The position numbers and the translations under genes are program-made. From NCBI GenBank assembly GCA_026120185.1, contig JANUWF010001659.1:62001-126000 (forward strand): a DNA stretch of 64,000 nt, given 5' to 3'. The notes below the pieces were generated by a model, which worked only from the letters and a program-made list of their open reading frames with translations, was not told the origin of the DNA and made no database searches. Below, one piece after another: positions 30,583 through 40,880 of the stretch (positions are counted from its first letter, which is position 1; every line of letters starts with the position of its first letter). Source of the DNA: Voacanga thouarsii (lineage: Eukaryota; Streptophyta; Magnoliopsida; Gentianales; Apocynaceae).

Positions 30583-30714
30583 TTATGGACTTAGACATTT
30601 TATTTTTGAGTTAAGGGAAAACTTAATGGAAATTTTCAAAAGGATATTTTTAAGAAAATCCTTATTTTAAAAATCTAAGTGGGAGAGGGGTTCCAACGGC
30701 CCCACGGCTTCCAT

Positions 30715-30737
30715 CACGATCCTCATTAGAGATCGTG
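30715..30737 (+). ncRNA. Leader hairpin H3 (Cop2)
   Basis: CACGATC pairs perfectly with GATCGTG around the loop CTCATTAGA. It starts about 133 bases after H2b and ends about 400 bases before the gag ATG. The loop is identical in Cop4 (45495-45517) and Cop5 (48597-48619). Confidence 0.55.
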
Positions 30738-31135
30738 GGTCCTCTCGTGTCACCCTGGGAGTGAACCTATATAGGATGGGGATACCATAAGGATCTAGAT
30801 CTAATGGAGGGATGTAATTAATAACCCGGGGGCACATACTATGATCGGCCTACCCCTTGTTGGAGGTCATAGTACAAGGTATGTCCATAGGAAATGAGAG
30901 GAAATGGCCATCCCCTCGATGGAGTTATCTTCTAGATTATTACCTAGAAGGAAAATTAATTTGTGATAGTTAACACACTTAGCTTAAGAAATTGTTAATC
31001 TTCCCAAGAAGCTATATCAATTTTCCTAAGAGCCAAATTGATTATAATCAGTTTTTATAATAAGGATAAAGTGCACATATTTGTTTGGTTTTCACAAACT
31101 GAATATTTTTTCTTTTATTTTTAAATTTTTCAGAA

Positions 31136-31960
31136 ATGGTGGGAGGTTCTTTTAGTCTATTGGCCATTATTCTCCGAGAGAATAAGCTAACAGGACCAAA
31201 CTATGTGGACTGGAAAAGGAATCTGGACATAATACTTACAGCGAAAGAGTATAAGTATGTTCTTTACAAAACCTGCCCTGTTATCGGGGAGGGGTGGGTT
31301 CCACCGCTGAGGAGCGTGAGGCTGAGAAGGCATGGATGAAGGCCGACAAGATGGCTCATTTTTACATGTTGGCCTCCATATCTAATGTGCTCTAATCCAA
31401 ACATGAGCACATGACCACTGTGTATGACATAACCTAATCATTAGCCACGATGTTTGTGGAGAAGAGCCAGCCCGCAAGGCAAGAAACTCTTTGAACCATC
31501 ATTGACACTAAGATGCCTGAGGGAGCATCAGTCAGAGAGCATATGCTCAAGATAATTGCTGCTTTCGAGGAGGCAGAAATCTTAGGGGTTGTCATTGACT
31601 CTGAGAGCCAAGTGGACATGGTTCTCGAATCTCTACCGAGTTCCTTTACTCAGTTCAAGTTGAACTATAACATTAACAAGTTGAACATGGGTTTGACTGA
31701 GTTGAAGAAGGAGCTCCAGATGGCCGAGAAGGTCATGAAGCGACAATATAAGGCTATGATTGCTAAGGCTTCATCTTTTAGAATTGGGCCCAAGCCCAAA
31801 AAGTTCAAGAAGAAGAAGAGGAACGCAGCGGTCCTGCCCAAAGACAAACCCAAAGGCAAGTGCTTCAAGTGTGGACTGAAGGGACACTGGAAAAAGAAGT
31901 GTCCAGATCTTCAAGCCAAGAAAAACCCCACAAGTAATGTTTTTTATCTAGAGTCTATAT
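31136..31960 (+). pseudogene. Cop2 gag
   Basis: Starts at ATG 31136 (MVGGSFSLLAIILRENKLTG). The copia gag (UBN2-type) pattern is clear: NYVDWKRNLDIIL, then after a frameshift near 31290 EKAWMKADKMAHFYMLASI, HEHMTT, and MPEGASVREHMLKIIAAFEEAE with LESLPSSFTQFKLNYN. The nucleocapsid zinc knuckle CFKCGLKGHWKKKC is intact. Stops lie in the middle part (31394, 31435 and 31492 regions). Gag forms the virus-like particle; this copy cannot make a full one. The longest open piece is 31513-32112. Confidence 0.9.
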
Positions 31961-33110
31961 CAATGGTTGATCAACTTCCACATAGATTGTTGATTCAGGA
32001 GCTACTTATCACATCTGTAACTCCTTGCAGGGGTTTAGAAAGATTAGAAGACTCCAGAAGGGCAAACATGGACTTCATGCAGGAAATAGAGCACAAGTTT
32101 GGGCCCTTATAGTGGGAGAGCTGGATCTTGTATTTGATTGTAATAGAATAGTGGTTGTGAAATATATCTTATATGTACCTGGATTTAGACAGAATTTGAT
32201 TTCGGTTGCGAAACTAATAAATCAATGATATTTTGTATCTTTCTAATCTAGTATTTCTATCAGTAGAGATGGAAAAATTTTATGTATTAGGCATATGTAT
32301 GGGAATCTATTTTTCTTAAACCCTATTAATAATTAATTAAATAACGCTCGATCTAAACCTTTAACAAGGAAGAGAAAACCCAAAGTCAATGACTCTTATC
32401 TTTGGCATCTAAGGTTGGGGCATATCAACTCAACCAAGATTCAGAAGTTAATCCATGATGGCCTTTTGGGCTCATTGAGATTGGAAAATTAGCTTTAATG
32501 TGAGTCCTACCTGATGGAAAAGATTACCAAATGGTCATTTGCCCCTAAGGCAGATAGAGCCAAAGAGGTATTGAGTCTTGTTCACACTGATGTGTGTGGT
32601 CTCTTGTCTACACCAGCTAGAGGAGGTTTTGAGTACTTCAACACTTTCACGGATGATTGTACAAGGTTTGGTTACGTTTACCTAATGAGATGCAAATATG
32701 ACTCTTTTAACAAGTTCAAAGAGTTGAAGGCTGAAATGGAGCGTTGGACAGGTAAATTGATCAAGACCTTACAATCAGATCGTGGTGGAGAGTACCTCCT
32801 TAGTGAATTTAAGGACTACATGGTACATCATGGGATAGTATCCTAGCTCTCTGCGCTGGGGACACCCCAACAGAACGGAGTAGCTGAGAGAAGGAACTGG
32901 ACATTGATGGAAATGGAACGAAGCATGATGTCTCATGCTACTCTTCTAGTGTCTTATTGAGGATATGCCCTGGAAACAGCAGCATACATTCTGAACTTGG
33001 TGCTTTCCAAGTCAGTACCTAGGACTCCCTATAAGATATGGACGGGGCGTAAGCCTAGTCTGAATCATCTCAGGATATAGGGTTGTCCAGTTTATGTACT
33101 GGTCCAGGGA
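31961..33110 (+). pseudogene. Cop2 protease and integrase
   Basis: The protease remnant keeps ILYVPGFRQNLISVAKLINQ, typical of the copia protease C-terminus; the active-site region (32000-32030) is frameshifted. The integrase has the GAG-pre-integrase zinc motif start (YLWHLRLGHINSTKIQKL), then the catalytic core: Asp in VHTDVCG, Asp in LQSDRGGEYL and Glu in NGVAERRNW, so the D,D-E triad is present. Stops are at Gln and Trp codons, for example TAG after GIVS (about 32843) and TGA in VSY*GYALE. Confidence 0.88.
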
Positions 33111-35030
33111 GACAAGTTGGAACCAATATCAGAATTATGCTATTTTGTTGTGTATCTAAAAGGGATAAAGGGTAGTTACTTTTATCATTCTAAGGAGCAG
33201 AAGGTACTAGTTAGTACCAATGCTAGATACTTAGAGGATGATCAAAGTACTTCCACGAAAGGTTCAACTAAGTTGGAACTGGAGGAGAAGTTATCTTCGG
33301 AAGCAACTTCTTTTGACCCGATTGTGGAACAAGAAAAGGCATAGCCTCAATACTCTATACAAATAGAGCCTTGTCGTAGTAGGAGAGTGTCTAAGGTTCC
33401 AGAAAGGTGGACTAGAGAAGCTTTTGAGCTGGTCTCTAACCATCAAGAACAAGACCCCACTAGATACGAGGAGGCTATTGCTGATGCCGAAGCAAATCTG
33501 TGGCATGAAACAATGTAAGCCGAGATTAAGTTTGTGTATCTCAATCAGGTTTAGGATCTTGTAGCTTCACCTAAAGGGATAAAACCCATAGGGTGTAAGC
33601 GGGTATACAAGAGAAAGAGGGAAGTAGATGGGAAGGTGGAAACCTTCAAAGCTAGGCTTATGGCGAAAAGGTATACTCAGAAAGAGGGAATCGACTATGA
33701 GGAAACCTTTTCCCCGGTAGCCATGCTTAAGTCCATCCGTATCCTCCTTGCCATAGCATGTTATTATGACTACGAGATATGACAAATGGATGTTAAGATG
33801 GCATTTTTAAATAGCCATCTTAGTGAAGACATCTATATGTCCCAACCAGAAGTCTTTATTGCTAAAGGCCAAGAGCATATGGTTTGCAAGCTTAAGAAGT
33901 CCATTTATGGACTTAAGTAGGCATCAAAGGTATGGAACATTCATTTTGATGAAACTGTAAAGTCTTATGATTTTGTTCAAAACAAGGATGAACCATGTGT
34001 GTACAGGAAACTCGAAGGCATTAATGTGGTTTTTCTTGTCTTGTATATGGATGACATTCTACTCATTGAAAATGATGTAGGGTCATTGTCATCTACAAAG
34101 GTTTGGCTGTCTAGTCAATTCAATATAAAGGACTTAGGAGAAGCCAGCTACATTCTCAGGATTAGACTTCTTAGAAATAGGAAGTAGAGAATGTTAGGAT
34201 TATCCAAAGTGGCATACATTGACAAGATGCTGGCCAGGTACAGCATGGACTCATGCAAGGGAGCTCTAATTCCTTACAGACATGGGTTGTCACTTTCTTC
34301 AAGGGACTGTCCTAAGTCTCAAGAAGAAAATGACAGAATGAGTAGGATTTCCTACGCTTCGGCTATGGGAAGTCTCATGTACGCCATGCTGTATACTAGG
34401 CCAGATATCTGCTTTGCCGTAGGCTTGGTTAGCAGATATTAGTCAAATCCTGGGGAGGTTCATTAGCAAATAGTAAAGCATATACTCAAGTACCTCAAGG
34501 GAACGAGAGATTATATGCTGGTTCACAGGGCTGATGACTTGGTTCCTACAGGATACACAGACTCAGACTTCCAGACAGATAAGGATGAGAGAAAATCTAC
34601 TAGTGGATATGTCTTCACCTTGTCTGGAGGAGCTATTTCATGGAAGAGTATCACACAATCTTGCATTGCTGACTCAACCATGAAAGCTGAGTATGTGGCA
34701 GCTTCGGAGGCATCCAAGGAAGCAGTTTGGCTCCGAAAGTTCCTTTCAGAACTTGGAATCGTGCCACACATGGACAGGCCGATTGTGATGTATTGCGACA
34801 ATACTGGAGCAGTATCACAACAAAAAGAACCCCGGAACCACAAGAAGGAGAAGCATAAAGAGAAAGTAGCACCTGATACGGGATTTCATCCAGAGACTGG
34901 AAGTTGTGGTGGAACAGATTGCCTTCGAGAACAATCTAGTAGATCTTTTCACCAAGCCTTTGGCTGAGAGAGTCTTCAAAAAATACTTAGACGCCATAGG
35001 GGTAAGCACCTATGGACTTACGTAGTCTTA
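33111..35030 (+). pseudogene. Cop2 reverse transcriptase and RNase H
   Basis: The linker region ends in RRVSKVPERWTRE; RT starts near 33580 with GIKPIGCKRVYKRKRE and continues through [36 protein letters not shown], then the palm YMDDILL at about 34044, which is intact. RNase H has GYTDSDFQTDKDERKSTSGYVF, ADSTMKAEYVAASEASKEAVWL and YCDNTGAV. Stops occur at ten or so sites, nearly all readable as CAG to TAG or TGG to TGA/TAG changes. It is frameshifted after 34850, with the end near the polypurine tract. Confidence 0.9.
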
Positions 35031-35047
35031 GAGTGCAAGTGGGAGAT

Positions 35048-36151
35048 TATTGAGATGTATACTCTCTTAGACTAGGTTTCTAATGTAAAAAAAAAAAAAA
35101 ATATCGAATGTTTTAATAAAAGAATTTATTTTCAAAAATTATTTGTGAATTTACAATTTTATTTATGCATAATTACGTTTAGAAAAGACCCATTACGTTT
35201 AAGTAAGTGGTCTATATGAAAGGAGGTCTTTCACAGTAAGGTATGGATCACGGGTTACTTAACACATAAACTTTTGTTCATAACCGATTGATAAGAATGG
35301 GAATCTCATCATGTCTACATTATTATATTGTGAATTCTAAATGGGGAATGGCTTACCTTTAGCCAGTGAGTAGTCCACTCACTTCATTACATAAGCATAT
35401 TTCGAATACGTAGAACACGACTTGTAGTAGTGGTTTCTAAAAATACTATATGGTAGAAACCTAGACTACTACCGCTACAACTTGGACTAGTACTCTACGA
35501 CTTGAGTATGAGTTGGTAGTCTGACGAAGCTAGAAGTATATGCTTTGATATGCTATAGTTGAGGTTCTATCGTAGAGCCAATATACTTGCATGTTGGGTA
35601 TGTGTGACTAGTTAGTGTTAAGACAAACTTGTACAAGATAGTTTCTATACTATATCGCCCCTTGTGGTTGTCTGAATGATCTAAATATCCAGGGCCTTGG
35701 GAAACATGACTTAGATGTTTGCTTTAGGGTAGCTCCCTTGGAAAGCAAAAACAATCCATGAAGTCGTGGATCATTGGATTAGAGGCCTAAGGATGGTAGA
35801 TGTCATTTAAAGAGGTGTTAGTACACTTCTTCCTCTCTGAATGTACAGTGATGTATAGAGGGGTATTTTAGTCATTACACCTGTAGATCGAAGACTTTGC
35901 TAACGCAGCACTGTCCTTGTGATCAATATTTCCTTATAGTGATATCAAGAAATATTTAAAATGCAAAATATAGCTACTTATATTGCAAAGGTATTTTGGT
36001 CATTTTAGTAGCCAAGGCGGTGTGTCTTTTGGTCCCCAGTATAGACCGTGAGTCCTAATTAAATACAAGCTATGGAATTGATCTTAAATTAAATGGTATT
36101 TATTTTATTTAAGTAGCCTGATTTAATTATTGGGTTAGAATAAAATAAAGG

Positions 36152-36194
<43 letters not shown>

Positions 36195-36905
36195 AATTAA
36201 ATTAGTTTAGTGGGTTAATTAATTATTCAGGGCTTTGGCCCAGTTTGAATAATTAAAGATTAACCTGGGACTAAACTAATATAGGCTTATTAATTGGACT
36301 AGTTTATTTGGGCTAGAAAATTAATTATTAATTGGGCCATTAAGCTAGTTCTAATCAGAATAAGTAATTAAGCACAAAAGGTTAATCTAAGAGTCCAATG
36401 GCCCAGTCCAGTTTAACCTAGGGTTTTATTTAGGTTAAACAGGAGGATTGGAAATAACATCGTTGTTACAGAATACACACTCAAAGAGACGGCTTCTTCT
36501 CTATGAAAGGCTAGGCATCTCTCTTTCTCTCTCTCTCTCCAGAAGAATTCCCTAGCCTGTTAGTTGTCCACCAAACGGTAGTTAGGCAAGCCATATACTA
36601 GAAGACCGAGAATTCGGCGTTCACATACATGCAAAGGCGGAGTAGGAGGCTTGCAGGAATCGCACCAGAGGCTTCCACCAGCACATTTACCACGGTTGCG
36701 TACGTTCTGGTCCAACCACCTTTGAGAACCAGAAGGAAAGGTAAAAATTTTAAAACCTCGGGATTTGGACAGGGCGCAACCGGCGCCGGCTAGGGCAGCC
36801 AGAGCTAGCGCTAGCCCTGTCCTGGAATCCCCTATTGTGTTTTTTCAATTTTTTTATGTTCGCTTCTGCTACATGCCCTGTGTTTTCCCACTTTCCGTGC
36901 CTTTA
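35048..36905 (+). repeat. Cop2 3' LTR
   Basis: 1858 bp, starting TATTGAGATG after the tract GTGGGAGAT and ending GTGCCTTTA. The usual TG start reads TA here. It carries (GA)16 at 36158-36190 where the 5' LTR has only about 12 bases of GA. Confidence 0.9.
36158..36190 (+). repeat. (GA)16 microsatellite in the Cop2 3' LTR
   Basis: Thirty-three bases of GA. The paired site in the 5' LTR (28711-28723) is short, the opposite of the TC tract, which is long only in the 5' LTR. Confidence 0.9.
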
Positions 36906-37419
36906 ATAAGGCCTTAAAACATGTATTAAGGCCATTTAATAATTAGGTTTAGTTAGTTAAGTAGTTTAGATCAAGGCCACTATAAATATGTTCTTATAGC
37001 TTTGTAAAAAAAAACTTTGGTATTTTGGGAAGGAAATTAGATTTTCTCTCTAGAGAGAGAGTTCTTGTGGGTGATCCTCATGAGTGATTCCATTAAACTT
37101 CAAGACTAAATCAAATGATTTAGTCCCGCCTTTGATCTTGTCTCTAAATCTTCTGAGATAATCTAAACTCATCTCTATTCTTATGTGCTAGGTTGCCTGG
37201 TGTGTTTGATAGGATTGAGTTAGGTGCCTTCAAATTCCTATCCTTGGTGTTCTAATCTCTAATTAGATTAGGATGTTAAGGTATCTTTGAAGCATGATAG
37301 ATTCGCATTATCACAAGAGTGCTAATTTCTTTGCATTTTGGTGTTCTTGTGTATGAGTGTGTTTAGGTTCTTGTTTTTTAGCATAATCCACAAGTTTGGT
37401 GCTTCCTAAGGTCATATCA
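36906..37419 (+). repeat. Gyp1 3' LTR, second piece
   Basis: Resumes after the Cop2 duplication (ATAAGG) and matches 7831-8340 of the 5' LTR, including the TATA box, ending GGTCATATCA at 37419, followed by the CTAGG duplication. Confidence 0.9.
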
Positions 37420-38952
37420 CTAGGTGTCTGATGTAATTTTGACTTGTATTAATAAAATATTTTTCTCAAAAATTGTTTGTGAAATATTTTTTATATTTGT
37501 GCACAATTTTTCATTGGAAAAGACCCATTATGTTTACTTAAATGGTTCATGTCAACGGAGGTCTTTCACATTAAGGTATGGACTATAGGATACTTAACAC
37601 TTAAATTACTATTCTTAACCAGATGATGAGAATAGGAATCTCTTCATGACAAGGTTATTGTGTTATGAATTATAAATAGAAAATAGCTTACCTTTAGCTA
37701 ATGAGTAGTCTTCTTGTTTAATAACACAAGCATATTTCAAATACGTAAAACATGACCTGTATTAGTAGTTTCTAAAAGTATTATGTGATAGAAACCTAGA
37801 CTACTACTGTTACAGCGCAGACTTTTACTCTATAGCTTAAGTATAAGTTTGTGGTCTGACAAAGCTAGAAGTGTATGTTTTGATATTCTATAGTTAAGGT
37901 TCTTTAGAAGGACCAATATACTTTTATGTTAGGAAAATGTAACTAGTTAGTCAAGATAGACTTGTACAACATAGTGTTTACACTATATCGCCCCTTGTGT
38001 TTATCAGAATGATCTAATTATCCAGGGCCATGTGGAACATTACTTGGATATTTGTTTTAGGGTAGCTCCATTGGAACGCGAAAATATTCCAAGAAGTCGT
38101 TGATCATTGGACTAGAAACCTAAGGATGGTAGATGACTCTTAGGGAGGTTTTAGTACACTATTTCCTCTCTAAATACATGACGGTGTATAGATGGGTATT
38201 TTAATCATTTCACCTGTAGGTAAAAAACATAGCTAACGCAGTATTGTTCTTGGGGTCAATATTTTCTTATAATGATATTAGAAAATATTTAAAATGCAAA
38301 ATACAATTATTTATATAACAAAGGTATTTTGATCATATTAGTAGCTAAGGCAGTGTATCTTTCTGGTCATCGAAATAATCTGTTAGTCCAAATTATTTTA
38401 GGTTGAGGAAATGGTCACAATAAAAATGATTTTATTTTATTCAGGAAGTTTAATTTATTTTTGGACTAGAATAAAATAAAGGAACGAGGGAAATTAAATT
38501 TATTATCTAGTTTAATTGGTTAATTAATTATTCAGGGCCTAAGCCTATATTGCATAATTAGAAAAATTAACATGGGCTTAAACTAGTTAATAAAAGGCTT
38601 AAATAAATTTCTTAGTTCATTTGGGCTCATTAATTGTTTATTAGATTATTTTAATAGGCCCAAAAATAATTAATTAATAGTTATTATTTTTGGGCTTATT
38701 GAGTCTAAGGAAAATAAAAAATAAATTTTGGCCCAATAGCCTGGACTAAAGGATTATTTTGATTCACAGAGCAAAAGAGTTAAGGTTTAGCCAAACCTTT
38801 TCTGTGGATAGCCTCCGAGAGTTTTGAAATATCAAAACTCTGGTGTTTTGATCATTTGATATAGAGTGAATAGTCATGTGTTCTTGTTGGATTCTCAACA
38901 CAGTGGACACAAGAAGAAGAATACGTTGAGCCTTTCTCTGGCAAGCTCACTT

Positions 38953-38997
<45 letters not shown>

Positions 38998-39350
38998 CGT
39001 TTTTCTTTCTTCCTTTTTGTCTTCTTAATTTTGCTAATCAATAGCAAAGGATCAAGAAGAGTGTTTCCTCACCTAAGTTGTTTCACTAATATAGATTGGG
39101 CAATGGAATATTCTGAGAAGCAAAAGCTTCGCGTTCATGCCACGGAGGAGTAGGAGATTGGCAGGTCATCAATTGAAAACGTTATGTAGAGAAGAAACCA
39201 TTTTAGTTGTTTGCTCAACATCTACTTCACAACCGCAAAAAACAACACAACACAGAGGTATTGAAATTTTTATTCTTCCATTGCACAGTCTCTGTGCTGT
39301 TTTTGGCTTCGTTTTTATTGCATGCATGGCTTCCGTTGGTTTTCGAAGCA
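37420..39350 (+). repeat. Cop1 3' LTR, second piece
   Basis: Continues the copia LTR from CTAGG; order and wording follow the Cop2 and Cop4 LTRs (poly-T start, GTCTTTCACA, GGTAGCTCC, TTAATTAA-rich zone, TC microsatellite). It ends near CGAAGCA at 39350, a few bases before Cop3 begins. Apparent frames at 38866-39562 cross the TC repeat and are not genes. Confidence 0.8.
38955..38996 (+). repeat. (TC)21 microsatellite in the Cop1 LTR
   Basis: About 42 bases of TC at the position matching the TC tract of the Cop2 LTRs, so the site is a shared, length-variable feature of this LTR group. Confidence 0.9.
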
Positions 39351-39356
39351 ATAATA

Positions 39357-40864
39357 TGAAGGAATATACTAATCTTTGCATCAAATGTATCACAAAACAT
39401 CCTCAAATAAATAGAAAAGTATTGATGAATTTAGCCCATATCACATATATAAACGACTTTCCTTTTCCTTTTCTAACAAAACAACCGACCTTCCTATTTT
39501 TCTTTTATTTTCCTTATTTTTGTTTTTTCCTTTTGCACACATTGGCTACCATCAAACGCTGATGGACCATGTTTTCTTAATTAGTCCAATGACTAAATTA
39601 ATAGTTCTCTTATTAATTAATTAATCCACATGAGCCCAATATAAAATTATCCAAAATAATTAATTAATAAACCAATGAATTCAATTAACTCTTTTATTAA
39701 TTAATTAAACCACTTGGGTCCAATATAAAATTACCCAAGATAATTAATTAATAAAGTAATTAATAAAATTGGCCCAATGAATTACTCTAGCCTAAATAAA
39801 TAATTAATTGGACTCCTAGAATAATTCTTCCAATAATAAATTCAAGCCGCCCATATAGTAAATAAATTTACTAAGGTTATTTGAGCTATTCTAGGGACTA
39901 AAAGACATATTATTCTTGACTACTAAAATGACCAAAATACCCTTGTTAACAAATAGCGGTATTTTAATCATTTTAAATATTTCATTTATCACCATATAAA
40001 AATATTGACCTCAAGAATAGTATTACAAGTGCAGTGTCTTCGACTTATAAGTGTAATGACAAAAATACTCCTCTACGTGACACCTGTAATTGAGATAGGA
40101 GAAATACACTAATACATTTCTCAATGACATCTATCATCATTTGATAGCTAGTCCGATAATCCATAACATCCAGTATGTATCCACTTAGCACAGGGAGCTA
40201 CCCAAAAGTGTACATACTTAATCACGTTTCCCAGGGCTCTGGATTATTAGATTATCCCGGACAATCACAAAGGGATGATTTTTTTCACGTAATGAAACAT
40301 AGAAACTCTATTGTATAAGTCCGTCTTGATTAAATAGAGTAATGCACCCAACATATAAGGTTATTGGCCTTGCGATGAGACCTCACCTAACATACTTCAA
40401 AGTGTACTTCACTAGACCACCAACTTATACTCAAGTCTTAGGGTACTCATCCATCCACTAGCTGTGATAAACTAATCGTTATTTATTTTAGTATTTTTGA
40501 TAAAGATTATTATCACGTGGTCATGTTCTATGTATTCTAAATAGCTTACACTAATGGTGTGAATGAACTACTCACTGTTTAAAGGTAAACCATTCCCCTT
40601 TTAAAAACTATAGTGTAATGATCTAAACCTTAATGAAGTGCCCACCTTTATTAATTGATCAAGAGATTTTTTTTGCTTATATGTTAGTAGCCCATAATCT
40701 ACATCTTACTCTGGAAACACGACCCAATCACATAGATTACTTACTAAAATATTTAGACCTTAATGTGCAATATATGTAAAAAAAAACAACTATTAATGAC
40801 AAAAAATTTTATTAATTTTCAAAATACAAAAATACATAAGCCATTTTAGGCATACATTCCAACA
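39357..40864 (-). repeat. Cop3 3' LTR
   Basis: On the minus strand it starts TGTTGGAATG at 40864, directly after the tract GTGCAACTGGGAGAT, and ends TTCCTTCA at 39357; 1508 bp. It is the only 3' LTR of this group in the window that keeps the TG start. Confidence 0.85.
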
Positions 40865-40880
40865 ATCTCCCAGTTGCACT

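Larger units (their letters stand above)
29489..31135 (+). other. Cop2 primer site and 1.65-kb structured leader
   Basis: TAGTATCAGAG (29491-29501) is the initiator-Met primer site with one change. The rest, up to the gag ATG, has no credible frame. Four hairpins lie in the second half: 30235-30260, 30334-30373, 30545-30582 and 30715-30737. Each has a counterpart in the same order and at similar spacing in the leaders of Cop4 and Cop5. Confidence 0.75.
27605..36905 (+). mobile_element. Cop2: complete but decayed Ty1/Copia retrotransposon
   Basis: 5' LTR 27605-29488, leader 29489-31135, gag-PR-IN-RT-RH pseudogene 31136-35030, polypurine tract about 35033-35047, 3' LTR 35048-36905. It sits in the Gyp1 3' LTR, with ATAGG on the left and ATAAG(G) on the right, an imperfect duplication. 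Domain order (integrase before RT) is diagnostic of copia. The polyprotein carries at least eleven premature stops and some frameshifts. Lineage is probably Tork/Angela-like by RNase H wording (tentative). Confidence 0.9.
7216..37419 (+). mobile_element. Gyp1: non-autonomous Ty3/Gypsy element (gag-protease only), host of two later insertions
   Basis: The boundaries are exact: TSD CTAGG on both sides, LTRs starting TGATAGG / TGAAAGG and ending TCATATCA. Without the nested elements Gyp2 and Cop2 it is about 5.2 kb: a 1125-bp LTR, about 3 kb of internal DNA, and a 3' LTR of about 1.1 kb. The interior has a gag-like N-terminus, an arginine/glycine-rich stretch with a damaged zinc knuckle, an acidic region and an aspartic protease, but no RT, RNase H or integrase. 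The two LTRs differ at many positions, clearly more than those of Gyp2, so it is the older insertion. Confidence 0.85.

Noticed and set aside
38866..39562. Frames of 95 and 141 codons
   Set aside because: They cross the TC repeat of the Cop1 LTR and the border to Cop3; no domain and no conservation in related LTRs.
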